Source: Methanococcus voltae
GTDB lineage: Archaea; AGJL01; Methanococci; Methanococcales; Methanococcaceae
Assembly (NCBI RefSeq): GCF_024807655.1
Contig: NZ_JANUCR010000003.1
Location: forward strand, 186,001-250,000
Direction: 5' to 3'
Length of the DNA: 64,000 nucleotides
Under the pieces are notes generated by a model, which was given only the letters and a program-made list of their open reading frames with translations, made no database searches and was not told the DNA's origin. Positions within the stretch are counted from its first letter, which is position 1; each line of letters opens with the position of its first letter. This document shows positions 1 through 9,997 of the stretch, piece by piece. The translations under genes and the position numbers were made by a program.

Positions 1-2
1 AT

Positions 3-716
3 ATACCTGCAGAAACCTGGCCTGAATTCATTGCTTGGGTTAAAGAGCAAAACGCAGCAGGTAAACAAGTTAATATCGGTCATCCATTACCTGTTTCAAT
101 CCAATATGTGATGATAAAATCAGCATTGGATTACGAAAATATTACATATACTGAAAATAGCGAAGATAAAAGCGCTATGGTATACTTAATGAACTGTAAA
201 GGTCAAGGTTCAATGTCTAAATTACTTGAAAAAGGAGACTTGGATGCAGTAATTGCTTGGGAACCTACGCCTGAAATATTAAAAATAAACAATATTGCGA
301 AACCTGTAGCATACAGTGCTGAATTACCACCTGAAGGTGCTTGGATAGGTCATTCCTGCTGTGTTTTAGTTGCTTCAGAAGAAGCAATTTCAGACAACAG
401 AGATGTAGTTAAAGCTATGACTAAATTAATGTTAGCTGCAAACAAAGAAATTAATAATAACCCTACGTTAGCAGTGAACGCTTGTTCAAAACAATTAGGT
501 ACTCCTTTAGAAGTAGAAGAATTATCTATTCCTAACATCAAATTTGCTGAAAGTGTGGACAAATTACAAGTATTTGGCCCTCAATTCGTAAAAGTTATGG
601 ATGAACAAGGAATGATGCAAAATGAATTGAAAGGTTTATCTGAAAAAGAAATCCAAGATAAATTATACGATTTCTCAATATTTGAAGAAGTTTCAAAAGA
701 AGTTCAGGAAGCTTAA
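3..716 (+). CDS. ABC transporter solute-binding protein, NitT/TauT type (5' end missing)
   Basis: The reading frame is open from the left window edge, so the N-terminus and any lipoprotein signal lie outside. The visible 237 residues look like the C-terminal part of a periplasmic-binding-protein fold of the nitrate/sulfonate/taurine class: a stretch like LLEKGDLDAVIAWEPTPEILK (the ligand-cleft loop of SsuA/TauA-like proteins) is followed by a segment about dwindling prosthetic groups of helices (VVKAMTKLMLAANKEIN). Such proteins capture a small anion or cofactor precursor outside the cell and deliver it to an ABC permease. The substrate cannot be told from this piece, and no permease or ATPase gene follows on the same strand. 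Confidence 0.8.
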   Translation: MPAETWPEFIAWVKEQNAAGKQVNIGHPLPVSIQYVMIKSALDYENITYTENSEDKSAMVYLMNCKGQGSMSKLLEKGDLDAVIAWEPTPEILKINNIAKPVAYSAELPPEGAWIGHSCCVLVASEEAISDNRDVVKAMTKLMLAANKEINNNPTLAVNACSKQLGTPLEVEELSIPNIKFAESVDKLQVFGPQFVKVMDEQGMMQNELKGLSEKEIQDKLYDFSIFEEVSKEVQEA

Positions 717-837
717 TAATTTAAAAATACAATATCAATACCATAAAATAATAAAATAATAAAATAATTATCTCTTTTTTATTTTTAGTTTATAGTAATT
801 AATTACTAAGTAATAATTAAAAAAATAGAATTTAAAA

Positions 838-2418
838 TTATTGATTTTCTTTTTTACTGAATATCAATCCAAATTTAAGTAATATTTTACCAAATTCTGT
901 TAATTGTATTATCGCATTCTCTTTTTCTGCAAAACCGTGTTTTAATATAGGGTCCACCCTATCATAAGCAGAACGTCTATGAATACCTAATGCTTTAGCT
1001 AATTCTTCAACTTTAACGGAACCACCTAACTCATCAATTTTTATCAAGGTTTCTCGAGTTGCAGGGTGCTTGGTTATCATATGAATACCCTCTTTTGCAC
1101 TTATACTTACAAGGTCTGGGCAAATACCGCACATCGTAATATCATAATTCCGTATATCTCCAAAGATAATTTCCCCGTAAGTAGATAACCCCAATAAATC
1201 CCCAAGTTTATACTGTTCTAATCGGTCAGTTAGTAAATCTTTATGGGTTTCCATTAGCATTGTAGATACAGTACAAAATGTAATTGCAGGTTTATTATAG
1301 TAAGGGGGCGAATTTTCCAAAATATCAATATTTTGATTAAATAAGTCATCTACAATGTTATTATCAATTTTGATATGTTTTAATTCTTGATGATTACGAA
1401 TGTAGGATGCTGTAGCCATATGGTTATCCAATAAATTTACAGGTCCTTTTAAATAGATTTCTTCATTATTTGCAACCATACCCACGGGATTTGCTAAATA
1501 AAACTGTTTATCTTTCTTCAAATCATTTACTGAACCATTGTATTTGATAAGTTCTTTATATTGCTCTATTGCATCCTTACCATTTATTTTAATAATTTTT
1601 CTCTTTGTATTTTCAGTTATTAAAAGCTTATTTTCTAAATAATGTATATCATCAAATTTTTCGATTTTATTGTCGTTATCATCTTTAATATCTTTAATAT
1701 TTTTAGTATTTTTAATATCTTTAGTATTTTTATTATCTTTAATATTTTTAGTATTTTTATTATTTTTAACAACTTCAGTAATATTCAAATCTTCTTCAGT
1801 GTTCTTATAACGCCCATAGGAGATTTTAGGTATTAAATCACCTCCAAAAGCTACACAAACTACACTATCAAAGTAAGAATCATTACAGTATTGATACATT
1901 TTTTTAAATTCTAAATTATCTGAAGAGATGCCCCCAAAAATTGGAATGGTATATCCTACTTCATCGATTATACTTTCCATTACGCTTACTTCAGATTTAC
2001 AAAAATCCATTAATACATATATTAATTTAGGAGACATTCCTAAATTATCGATTGCATCACGAACTGCGTTTCTTCCTGCTTCTTTTGGATTTACACTCGC
2101 ACCTAAATCCACACCGATGCCTACACTAATATATTTCGAACTTAAAATACCTACTGAAACACCATTTGAAACAACTTTTTTGTTTACAATTTGAAAATTA
2201 GAGCTACTGCCTACAATTGGAGTATTTTTATCTAAAACCAATCTTACACCGTTTAAAACTTCCTCAGGATTGTATTCCGGTGAAGAATATAAAAAGGCAA
2301 TAGTCGGGCTTTCAGAATGTTTTTCTATGTTTTTTAGAGCATCAGAAGTTGCGTGAGCCCCTGCTTTTAAGGGGTTATTATCTTCAGATGTTCCAAATCC
2401 ATATTGTATAAATTGCAC
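838..2418 (-). CDS. FIST domain protein with C-terminal winged-helix domain
   Basis: The first ~200 residues fit the FIST N domain (AFLYSSPEYNPEEVLNGVR, then a GSSS motif) and the region around residues 300-430 fits FIST_C. FIST modules are thought to be intracellular sensors of small ligands, possibly amino acids. The last ~90 residues (ETLIKIDELGGSVKVEELAKALGIHR and following) read as a winged helix, so the protein may be a ligand-responsive regulator, an inference. A Lys/Asn/Ile/Asp low-complexity insert of about 45 residues (near residues 205-250, DNA about 1670-1810) separates the two FIST parts. The start is a GTG preceded by GGTG. It is transcribed divergently from the response regulator. 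Confidence 0.75.
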   Translation of the reverse strand: MQFIQYGFGTSEDNNPLKAGAHATSDALKNIEKHSESPTIAFLYSSPEYNPEEVLNGVRLVLDKNTPIVGSSSNFQIVNKKVVSNGVSVGILSSKYISVGIGVDLGASVNPKEAGRNAVRDAIDNLGMSPKLIYVLMDFCKSEVSVMESIIDEVGYTIPIFGGISSDNLEFKKMYQYCNDSYFDSVVCVAFGGDLIPKISYGRYKNTEEDLNITEVVKNNKNTKNIKDNKNTKDIKNTKNIKDIKDDNDNKIEKFDDIHYLENKLLITENTKRKIIKINGKDAIEQYKELIKYNGSVNDLKKDKQFYLANPVGMVANNEEIYLKGPVNLLDNHMATASYIRNHQELKHIKIDNNIVDDLFNQNIDILENSPPYYNKPAITFCTVSTMLMETHKDLLTDRLEQYKLGDLLGLSTYGEIIFGDIRNYDITMCGICPDLVSISAKEGIHMITKHPATRETLIKIDELGGSVKVEELAKALGIHRRSAYDRVDPILKHGFAEKENAIIQLTEFGKILLKFGLIFSKKENQ

Positions 2419-2893
2419 AATAGCACCACTATAATATTTAATAAAGTTTAGTAATTCACCACGATATATTTCTATTTAAGATATCCATAGCATTATTAAA
2501 TATTGATAATTATTTTTAATAATACTATTCTATGTCCCATCTTTTATAAACACAACAAAATTATTTTAATTTTAAATAATTTACCACATTATAATTATGA
2601 TATACATATATCTGTTGCACTAATATATTAATCATATTATTTAATTTAACACAGTATATATTATATTAGTATTATGAGTATATATGATTATTATGTAATT
2701 TATTAATTATATTTGTAATATTAATGGCAATAATTTAATACACCATATCTGTGTGAAAATTTGACAAATATTAAGTAAGATAAACATATATAACTATACA
2801 ATCAATTATTACATTTTAACAATATATCCTCAAAAATAATGTATTAATAGATTATAATATTTTAATATATGATATTATCAAATAGGTGTTAAT
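2419..2893. other. Divergent intergenic region, no gene seen
   Basis: This AT-rich stretch separates the FIST gene (minus) from the response regulator (plus) and must hold both promoters. Many TATA-like strings occur, so I cannot single out a promoter. I see no coding frame or convincing RNA. Confidence 0.4.
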
Positions 2894-3250
2894 ATGAAAA
2901 TACTTGTTGTGGAAGATGAAGAAGATATATTAAATTTAGTAAAATTAATCCTTGAAATTGAAGGACACGACGTGAAAACTGTTTCAAGTGGCTCTATGGC
3001 AATAGAAGAATTGAAAAATGGAATTCCCGACTTAATAATACTCGATATTATGATGCCTGAGATGAATGGTTGGGAATTTTTAGAAATATCTCGAGGAAAA
3101 TACGGGAAAATCCCAGTTATTGTATTTACTGCAAATGCACAATGTAATAATATAAAAATAGCTCAAGAAAAAAAAGTGGACTATTTAATAAAACCATTTG
3201 ATAAGCAAGCATTAGTTGATAAAGTAAAAGAATATGACAGTTCTTGGTAA
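2894..3250 (+). CDS. Single-domain response regulator (CheY-like receiver)
   Basis: The 118-residue protein is one receiver domain with no output domain. The acidic pocket is VVEDEED near the N-terminus, the phospho-acceptor is Asp51 in LIILDIMMPEMNG, the conserved Thr sits in VIVFTANA, and the Lys is in YLIKPFD near residue 101. It would be phosphorylated by a histidine kinase, and the kinase gene begins 305 bases downstream on the same strand, a likely partner. A clear AGGTG ribosome binding site precedes the ATG. With no DNA-binding domain it probably acts by protein contact, or hands phosphate on. A chemotaxis CheY role cannot be excluded, but no che genes are nearby. Confidence 0.9.
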   Translation: MKILVVEDEEDILNLVKLILEIEGHDVKTVSSGSMAIEELKNGIPDLIILDIMMPEMNGWEFLEISRGKYGKIPVIVFTANAQCNNIKIAQEKKVDYLIKPFDKQALVDKVKEYDSSW

Positions 3251-3555
3251 CTATTATCACGTTATAGATTTTTTATGTCTTTTTAACAAATAGGTAATTA
3301 GATAATGAAAAATAAGAAAAACAGAGCAGTAAATTAATCATTGAAATTTTAAATCTCTTAATAAGAATAAAAAAGTTATATCTATGTTATATCTATGTTA
3401 AATTATATTTTATTATATTATATTATATTATATTTTATTATATTATATTATATTATGCAAAATACGGTAAATTAATAATTATGCCAAATTGGTGTATATT
3501 AGTATATAGCATTTGTATTATACAATTGTAGTCATATCAAAATGGAGAGGATTTT
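3251..3555. other. Intergenic region between regulator and kinase
   Basis: It contains no gene. A 5-bp (TTATA-type) microsatellite occupies about 3400-3455. The kinase ribosome binding site GGAGAGG lies at its end. Confidence 0.5.
3400..3455. repeat. AT microsatellite, 5-bp unit (tatta)
   Basis: Simple tandem repetition of a tatta-like pentamer, interrupted by two ttttatta variants. It lies in the spacer between the response regulator and the histidine kinase. It is probably slippage-prone, and no function is visible. Confidence 0.7.
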
Positions 3556-5520
3556 ATGAAAAAAGTTCCACTATTTAAGAGGTTTGGCACTAAACTACTG
3601 ATATATGCGACCATTGTTGCAATTATCCCTATAATATTGTTAAGCGTTATATCAAACGGCACAATTAGCAATACTATGCAAGAACATTCGCAAAATAAAA
3701 TTAATAGTGATTTAAAAGTAGCTGAAAATATATTAAATAATAGATTAGATGAAATGGATGCAGTAGTTTATTATTCTAAAAATTCGAATTTAACAAAATC
3801 CATAATTTACGATAAAGATGAAAAAAGTATTTATGAATTGGCAATATCCATTAAGCAATCCACTAATTCAGATTTTGTAACCATTTGCGATGCCAATGGA
3901 AATTCGATTGGTGGTTCAAATACCAATGAATCAGGTTATGGAGATTTTAAATACTTAATGGATGACAATTTTAAAAAAGATGGGCATAAATGTATTGAAC
4001 TAATTAATGAAGAAATACTTAAAGAACAAAATGTTTACAATAGCAGTATTATCAAATTATCTGGCGTGGGTAATGGAGATAGATACTTGTATAAAGCGAT
4101 GGGTTTAGTTTCTGCTCAGCCAGTTTATAAAGAAGGTAAACTTATTGGTTCCATTATTGCCGTAGATATACTAAATAAAGATAACAATTTAGTAGATAAG
4201 GCAAAAGAAGTATCTGGAGAAGCTACCACAATATTTTTGAATGATATAAGGATATCCACAAATGTTAAAGATAGTGAAGATAAAAGAGCTATAGGCACTA
4301 TTGTTTCGGAAGATGTTTATAAAAAGACATTGCTTAGTGGAGAAACTTATTATGGTAAGGCTTTTGTTGTTAATGAATGGTATTTTACAGCATACGACCC
4401 TATAAAGAACTTTAAAGGCGAAGTTATAGGAATGTTATTCGTAGGAACTCCTGTAGCACCATATGAAGCTTTAAACAGCAACATTAAAGTTCAAACCGTG
4501 GTAATCGCATTCTTAGGTTTAATAATTGCGATGATTGTTTCAATTATGTTAAGTAAAAGCATAATAAGACCTATGGAAAATTTGAAAGAGGCAGCTCAGA
4601 ATTTCAGTGAAGGTCGTTATGGAACTAAAGTTCCAGTCGATAGTCTTGACGAATTTGGGGAACTTTCAAAGATATTCAACAAAATGTCTGATGAAATAAG
4701 TATATCCCATACAAAATTACAAAAACACGCTCAAGAATTGAGTAAATCATACGATGAACTAAAAGAATTAGATAATTTAAAATCTGATTTAATTGCAATT
4801 GCTTCCCACGAATTGAGGACACCCCTTACCTCAGTGAAAGGTTATGTTGAGTTAGTACTTGACGGTACGATGGGTGAGGTCAATGAAGCTCAGAGTAAAT
4901 GTTTATCAATTGCGAATGATAACATCGATAGACTAAGAAGATTAATCGATAGTATGCTTGATTTATCAAAAATTGAACGTGGAGAACTTCAAATGCAAAA
5001 AGAATTAATGAATATGAAAGTTGCAGTTGATGAAGTTTTCGAAAATTTAAAGCCATTATTTGATGAAAAGAATATACGATTAGTCAAAGATGTGCAAAAT
5101 TTAAGCTTATACGGTGATAAAGACCGTTTAATGCAAGTAATAACAAATTTAGTTGAAAATGCAATTAAATTTAATCCTACAAACGGTGAAATATATCTTG
5201 GTGCTTACGAAGACGAAGGAAACATTCACTTGATAGTACAAGACCACGGTGCAGGTATTCCCGAAAAAGACCTCGAAAAAATATTTGATAGATTTTATCA
5301 AGTTGATTCGTCATCTAAAAGACCTAAAGGAGGGTCCGGATTGGGTCTTGCAGTATGTAAAAGTATTGTGGAAGCCCACGAAGGTATTATTTGGGTTGAA
5401 AGTGAACTTGGAAAAGGTAGTACCTTCCACGTGATATTGCCAATCTTCTCCAATACTTTTGGAATCGATGACGAAGAAAATCCGTTTATAAATAAATTAA
5501 ACAAAGATAAATCAGAATAA
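3556..5520 (+). CDS. Membrane sensor histidine kinase (Cache-HAMP-HisKA-HATPase)
   Basis: This is a 654-residue membrane kinase. A transmembrane helix at about residues 12-31 is followed by an extracytoplasmic region of ~280 residues. The end of that region (GETYYGKAFVVNEWYFTAYDP, then GEVIGMLFVGTP) is typical of Cache_3/Cache_2 ligand sensors. A second helix lies at about 314-334, then HAMP, then a HisKA domain with phospho-acceptor His418 in SHELRTPLTSVKGY. The ATPase domain has an N box (NLVENAIKFN), G1 (DHGAGIPEKD) and G2 (GGSGLGLAVCKS). It would sense an external small molecule and phosphorylate a receiver protein, most plausibly the one encoded just upstream. The ligand is unknown. Confidence 0.92.
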   Translation: MKKVPLFKRFGTKLLIYATIVAIIPIILLSVISNGTISNTMQEHSQNKINSDLKVAENILNNRLDEMDAVVYYSKNSNLTKSIIYDKDEKSIYELAISIKQSTNSDFVTICDANGNSIGGSNTNESGYGDFKYLMDDNFKKDGHKCIELINEEILKEQNVYNSSIIKLSGVGNGDRYLYKAMGLVSAQPVYKEGKLIGSIIAVDILNKDNNLVDKAKEVSGEATTIFLNDIRISTNVKDSEDKRAIGTIVSEDVYKKTLLSGETYYGKAFVVNEWYFTAYDPIKNFKGEVIGMLFVGTPVAPYEALNSNIKVQTVVIAFLGLIIAMIVSIMLSKSIIRPMENLKEAAQNFSEGRYGTKVPVDSLDEFGELSKIFNKMSDEISISHTKLQKHAQELSKSYDELKELDNLKSDLIAIASHELRTPLTSVKGYVELVLDGTMGEVNEAQSKCLSIANDNIDRLRRLIDSMLDLSKIERGELQMQKELMNMKVAVDEVFENLKPLFDEKNIRLVKDVQNLSLYGDKDRLMQVITNLVENAIKFNPTNGEIYLGAYEDEGNIHLIVQDHGAGIPEKDLEKIFDRFYQVDSSSKRPKGGSGLGLAVCKSIVEAHEGIIWVESELGKGSTFHVILPIFSNTFGIDDEENPFINKLNKDKSE

Positions 5521-5748
5521 GACAATATATAATAATAAAATAATAATAAAAATAAAAATACTCCTTTTTTAATTCTTAAATTTTTAAAAAATATTAAAAA
5601 TAATCTTAGAAATGATATTTAACAATGCTAATAGTGATAATAGTAATGATATAAATATATCAATAATAGATTGTAAAAAAATAAGAAATTAATAAAACAT
5701 TAATAAGAAAATAAAAAAATTATTTTATATATTTTATAATTAGTTAAA

Positions 5749-6909
5749 TTATTGTTGTCCGCCACAAGGTGAATCCATTAATGGAGGCATTGTATCGTCG
5801 ACACCTGCTTGGTATCCTGATTCTTTTCTCGTTCTTTCCTGAACTTTGTGGAATATCTTAGCCACTGGGATTTCCATAGGGCATACGTCTGAACATTGAC
5901 CACAGTTTACGCAACTGTACGCCATATGTGCCATTCTTACACCGTGGAACATTAAAGGTTCTGGTGGTATCTGACCTTTTGTTGTGAAGTTAGGTATTGC
6001 ACATTCTACACAGAAACATACAGGACACGCATCTCTACAACCGTAGCACTTGATACATCTATTAAAGTATTCGTCCCATTCTGATAAGTCAGGGTAATCA
6101 GTCTCTAATTGAGCTTTTTTACCGCTTTCACTCATTTTTATCATAGTTTGTTCTACTTTATCTCTGATTTCAATACCTTTTGGATTTGGAGCTTTGGTTT
6201 TAATGTATCCACTTTTTTCAGCGTCTTTTATTAAGTTTTGACCCTTTTCAGTGTTTACTTCAACAAAAGTCCATTTACCAGCATCTTCGCCGATAACTCC
6301 CCAGTTTCCACAAGCAACGTCTGCTTTTCTTGGTATTTTTACATCACATCTTTGACAGTTTTCTCTTCTTCCATAACCGTCGTGCTCCAAGTCGTGCATT
6401 TTGATACCCTTGTGGGTTCCGTCTTTTAATTCTATGATAAACTTACCTTTATCGATTTCTTCCTTAACTACATCGAATGGGTCTACTTCATAGAATAATT
6501 TAATCATTTCGAGAGCTGTTTGAGGAGGTACAGTACCACCACAGTTTAAACCTATCATATAAACGTTATCGAGGTCAATTTGTGCTCTTTTAGCCAATTC
6601 AACTATTGCTTTCATATCACAAGGTTTTACCGGTACAGCTATCTTTTGGTCTTTTAAGTGTTCTTTGATTATGCCTCCCCACATTGTAGGGGCACAGTGC
6701 AATGAACCTGCAGTTTCTAAAAGGTCCTCTGAGTTTGTGATGTATGTAGGGATTGCATCATAAACATCTTGACCTTTTTTAAGTGTTAATATACCATCTA
6801 CGATTTTGTTATCTAAGAGGTATTTAAATAAGGCTGTTACTGCGCCACCGCATTCTCCCTTACTTACTATTTCGGGGTCGGAAGCTTGAACATAGTACAT
6901 ATCGCCCAT
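5749..6909 (-). CDS. fdhB: F420-dependent formate dehydrogenase, beta subunit
   Basis: The 386-residue protein is of the FrhB/FdhB family that binds FAD and iron-sulfur clusters and passes electrons from formate to coenzyme F420. The N-terminal part ([31 protein letters not shown]) is typical of FrhB-like flavoproteins. The C-terminal part carries two 4Fe-4S ferredoxin motifs, [16 protein letters not shown] and [15 protein letters not shown]. It lies 218 bases downstream of fdhA on the same strand and should work with it as a soluble FdhAB complex. An ACGGTGGAATT ribosome binding site fixes the first ATG as the start. Confidence 0.93.
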   Translation of the reverse strand: MGDMYYVQASDPEIVSKGECGGAVTALFKYLLDNKIVDGILTLKKGQDVYDAIPTYITNSEDLLETAGSLHCAPTMWGGIIKEHLKDQKIAVPVKPCDMKAIVELAKRAQIDLDNVYMIGLNCGGTVPPQTALEMIKLFYEVDPFDVVKEEIDKGKFIIELKDGTHKGIKMHDLEHDGYGRRENCQRCDVKIPRKADVACGNWGVIGEDAGKWTFVEVNTEKGQNLIKDAEKSGYIKTKAPNPKGIEIRDKVEQTMIKMSESGKKAQLETDYPDLSEWDEYFNRCIKCYGCRDACPVCFCVECAIPNFTTKGQIPPEPLMFHGVRMAHMAYSCVNCGQCSDVCPMEIPVAKIFHKVQERTRKESGYQAGVDDTMPPLMDSPCGGQQ

Positions 6910-7127
6910 AATTCCACCGTTTTAATTTTATAATTTACTTTATAATTTATAATTTACATTATAATTTAAAATTCATAAATTTTTACAACTGAGTTATTTA
7001 TTATTAAATACGTTATTAGTATAATAATTATAATAAATTGTAATTTAAGGAATAAATAACTTCAAATAACTTCAATTTTTAATAATAAAGCTATTTAAAC
7101 CTTATTTTAAATCCAATATGTATGTCC

Positions 7128-9155
7128 TTAAGCTTTTTCGATTTTTACTGCACATACCTTATACTCTGGTATCTTACAGTTAGGGTCTTGTGCTGGATTG
7201 GTTAAAGTGTTTGCCGCAGTTTCTGCAAAGTGGAACGGCATGAATACAACTCCTTTCTTAATGTTAGGTGTGATTCTTGCTTTAACTACAACTTCACCCC
7301 TTCGAGTAGTTGCTTTAATTGGTTGGTTGTCCTTTATACCCATTTTATTGGCATCTTCTGGGTGAATTTCGATGAAACCTTCTGAAAGCTCTTCATCTAA
7401 GTGTTTACTTCTTCTGGTCATTGTACCTGTGTGGTAATGGAATATTACCCTTCCAGTTGTTAATATCATTGGATATTCTGCATCTGGCATTTCAGCAGGG
7501 TCTCCATACTCAATTGGGAATAAAACTCCTAAACCATCAGCAGTTAAGAATTTTTCCTTGTGTAATATTGGAGTTCCTGGGTCTTCAGGGGTTTTACAAG
7601 GCCAGTGTAATCCATCTACGCCGAGTCTGTCGTAAGTCATACCTGCGTATTGTGGAGTTACTGAAGCAATTTCATTGAATACTTCCTCAGGTGTGTTAAA
7701 TTCGAATAATTCAGGGTGTCCCATCTTTTCTCCGATTAATTTAACAATTTCCCAGTCAACCATAGCACCTTCTAATGGTTCTATAGCTTTATGTACTCTT
7801 TGAACTCTTCTTTCAGTGTTTGAGAATGTACCATCTTTCTCAGCCCAGGAAGCACCTGGTAAAACTACGTCAGCAATTTGTGCAGTTTCTGTTAAGAATA
7901 TATCTTGAACGATTAAGAGGTCTAATTCACCCAAAGCGTGTTCAACATGGTTTAAGTCAGGGTCTGAAACCATTGGGTTTTCTCCCAATACGTATAAACA
8001 TTTAACTTTTTTACCCGCTTCTTCAAGCATATCAGGGATTGCAAAACCTGCATCAGGGCTTAAATCTGTCTTCCAAGCTTCTTGGAATTTTTCCTGAGCA
8101 GCAGTCACGTTTTGGTATCCCGGATATACATTAGGTAAAGCACCCATATCACAAGCACCTTGAACGTTGTTCTGACCTCTTAATGGGTTAACACCTGTTC
8201 CTGGTCTTCCCATATTTCCGGTAATCATTGCAAGATTACAGCAAGATTTTACGTTGTCAACTCCGTGTGTAAACTGAGTTATACCCATACAGTACAATAA
8301 TGAAGCAGCTTTTGCACTTGCGTACATTCTTGCAACTTCTTCGATATCTTCCGCAGGTACGTGTGTTATCTTGGAAACATATTCTGGTGTGTAGCTTTCA
8401 ACTACTTTTTTAAGTTCTTCGTAATTTTTAGTTCTGTTTTTGATAAATTCCTCGTCGATGAGGTTTTCCTTAATAATTACGTGCATAATACCGTTTAACA
8501 TAGCGGTATTTGAACCTGGAACTAATTGCAAGTACTTATCAGCTTGTTTTGCTGTGTGGGTGTATCTTGGGTCAATAACGATAATTTTTGTACCGTTTTC
8601 TTTTGCCTTGATAATTCTTCTTGCAATTAATGGGTGTTGTTCAAATGTATTCGAACCAACGATAAGAATGCAATCTGCTTCTTCTATATCGAGTATCGAA
8701 TTTGTCATAGCTCCTGAGCCAAATGCTTGGCCTAATCCTGCAACAGTTGCGGAGTGTCACAACCTTGCACAGTGGTCAACGTTGTTAGTCTTCATGACCG
8801 CTCTTGCGAATTTCTGGAAAACGTAGTTATCTTCATTTGTACATCTTGCAGATGAGAAAAATCCGACTTCATTTTGACTGTAGGTTTTCAATTTACTTGC
8901 TACGAAATCGATTGCCTCGTCCCATGAAACTTTAACTAATTCTCCATTTTTTCTGATTAATGGACTGTTAAGTCTGTCTTCTCTGTGCACAAATTCGTGA
9001 CAGTAAGCTCCTTTAATGCAAGTTTTACCTTCGTTTACAGGGTGCCTTTTGAATGGGTTTGTACCGACTACTTTACCGTCTTTTACGACTAAATCGATAC
9101 CACAACCAGTACCACAATAAGGACAGACCGTATGGACAAATTTTAGACCTGTCAT
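7128..9155 (-). CDS. fdhA: Formate dehydrogenase, alpha subunit (selenocysteine protein, UGA at 8757-8759)
   Basis: Two adjoining open frames in the same phase are one gene. The first 132 residues end in NNVDHCARL, then comes an in-frame TGA, then [17 protein letters not shown] and the rest. This TGA sits exactly where FdhA proteins of the DMSO-reductase family carry Sec or Cys as molybdenum/tungsten ligand, so residue 133 is read as selenocysteine (675 residues in all). The N-terminus has the 4Fe-4S motif CPYCGTGC at residues 11-18. The central and C-terminal parts match molybdopterin oxidoreductase domains ([52 protein letters not shown]). It oxidises formate to CO2. A GGTGATACT site precedes the ATG. 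No SECIS-like hairpin is visible in the 3' spacer, but a strong hairpin lies upstream at 9275-9300. Confidence 0.96.
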
Positions 9156-9274
9156 AGTATCACCGTATTAAATACTTTTTAATTAGTATAATTGATATAA
9201 TTGATATATTTGACATAATTACGATAATTATTATAATTATTATAATTAGCATAATTATTATAATTATTATTGAA

Positions 9275-9300
9275 TAAAGATGCCACCGCTAACATCTTTA
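9275..9300 (-). promoter_or_regulatory. Hairpin in the fdhA 5' region, candidate SECIS or leader structure
   Basis: Read on the minus strand, an 11-nt arm, the loop GCGG and a second 11-nt arm form a continuous stem if two G-U pairs are allowed. The same bases on the plus strand leave two A-C mismatches, so the structure favours transcription in the fdhA direction. It lies about 120 bases upstream of the fdhA ATG. From memory, the M. jannaschii fdhA SECIS is also placed in the 5' untranslated region, unlike other archaeal SECIS elements. However, the GAA/A internal loop of the archaeal consensus is not evident here, so the role is uncertain. Confidence 0.35.
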
Positions 9301-9659
9301 GGATAAATTGATAAATTTGATAAATAAATAATTTTAATGGAAATATTTAGTATAAATATTACAATTAATGTAAATAGTTATTAAAAATCATTTTTAGATT
9401 ATATAAGCTAAATCTAATGTAATATTTGGTGATGAAACTGTCGATAATATCACAAATACAAATAATTGATAATTGATAATTTAACATTTATTTTTAATAT
9501 AAAACAAAATATGAGATTAATTATTAATTTATATGATTCAGGATGTATAAATCAATAATTTACCCATAATGATTGTTTTTATATTTCAAAATGTACGTTT
9601 CGTTGTATTTGAAATGTATTTAAATTTTTTAAGATTTCTTTGTATTTAATGACTTATCG

Positions 9660-9693
9660 TTTTACATAAAATTTCAGGTTATTTTATGTAAAA
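9660..9693. repeat. 13-bp perfect inverted repeat with 8-nt loop
   Basis: The arm ttttacataaaat (9660-9672) is exactly complementary to attttatgtaaaa (9681-9693) across the loop ttcaggtt. It is in the long spacer between carbonic anhydrase and fdhA. It may be a transcript hairpin or a protein-binding palindrome. AT-rich sequence makes such repeats fairly easy to get by chance. Confidence 0.5.
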
Positions 9694-9841
9694 TTAAATT
9701 TTTGAATATTTTTACATATTTTTAGATTTGATATTTTACAAATCTTTTGAATTTACTAAATTTTTGAATATGTTATTATTTTAACTGTATTAAATAGTTT
9801 AATATTTTAACATCTTTGTGATTAACACATACATTGTTAGG

Positions 9842-9997
9842 CTCGTTATGTTTATGCTAATTTAGACATTAAATAGGACTACGCAACTTCTCATAAACTA
9901 AACTAATGGGTAGCTTATAATCAATTAACGAATAACTATTTAGTAAATTTACTTTGACTCTATGTTAATTTTAAAAGGTGTCCGCAAGCATAACGAG
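9842..9997. ncRNA. Possible structured RNA bounded by complementary 9-mers
   Basis: The 9-mer ctcgttatg at 9842-9850 is complementary to cataacgag at 9989-9997. Inside them tgc pairs with gca, and ggac (9876-9879) with gtcc (9979-9982). Local base composition is richer in G and C than the surroundings, and no frame is coding. The strand is not decided. No T-rich end or promoter was assigned, so this is a weak call. Confidence 0.2.

Noticed and set aside
6910-7127. SECIS element in the fdhA 3' spacer
   Set aside because: The region is almost purely A/T with no GC-rich stem-loop or GAA/A bulge.
7128-9155. Two separate formate dehydrogenase fragments or a frameshifted pseudogene
   Set aside because: Both fragments are in one frame separated only by TGA at the known Sec/Cys site, so a single selenoprotein gene is the better reading.
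9428-9480. Second C/D box RNA starting with gtgatga
   Set aside because: No CTGA D box at the required spacing and no terminal stem.
9842-9997. tRNA-Sec or another tRNA
   Set aside because: No cloverleaf, no TTCGA-type T arm and no CCA-compatible acceptor stem can be drawn.
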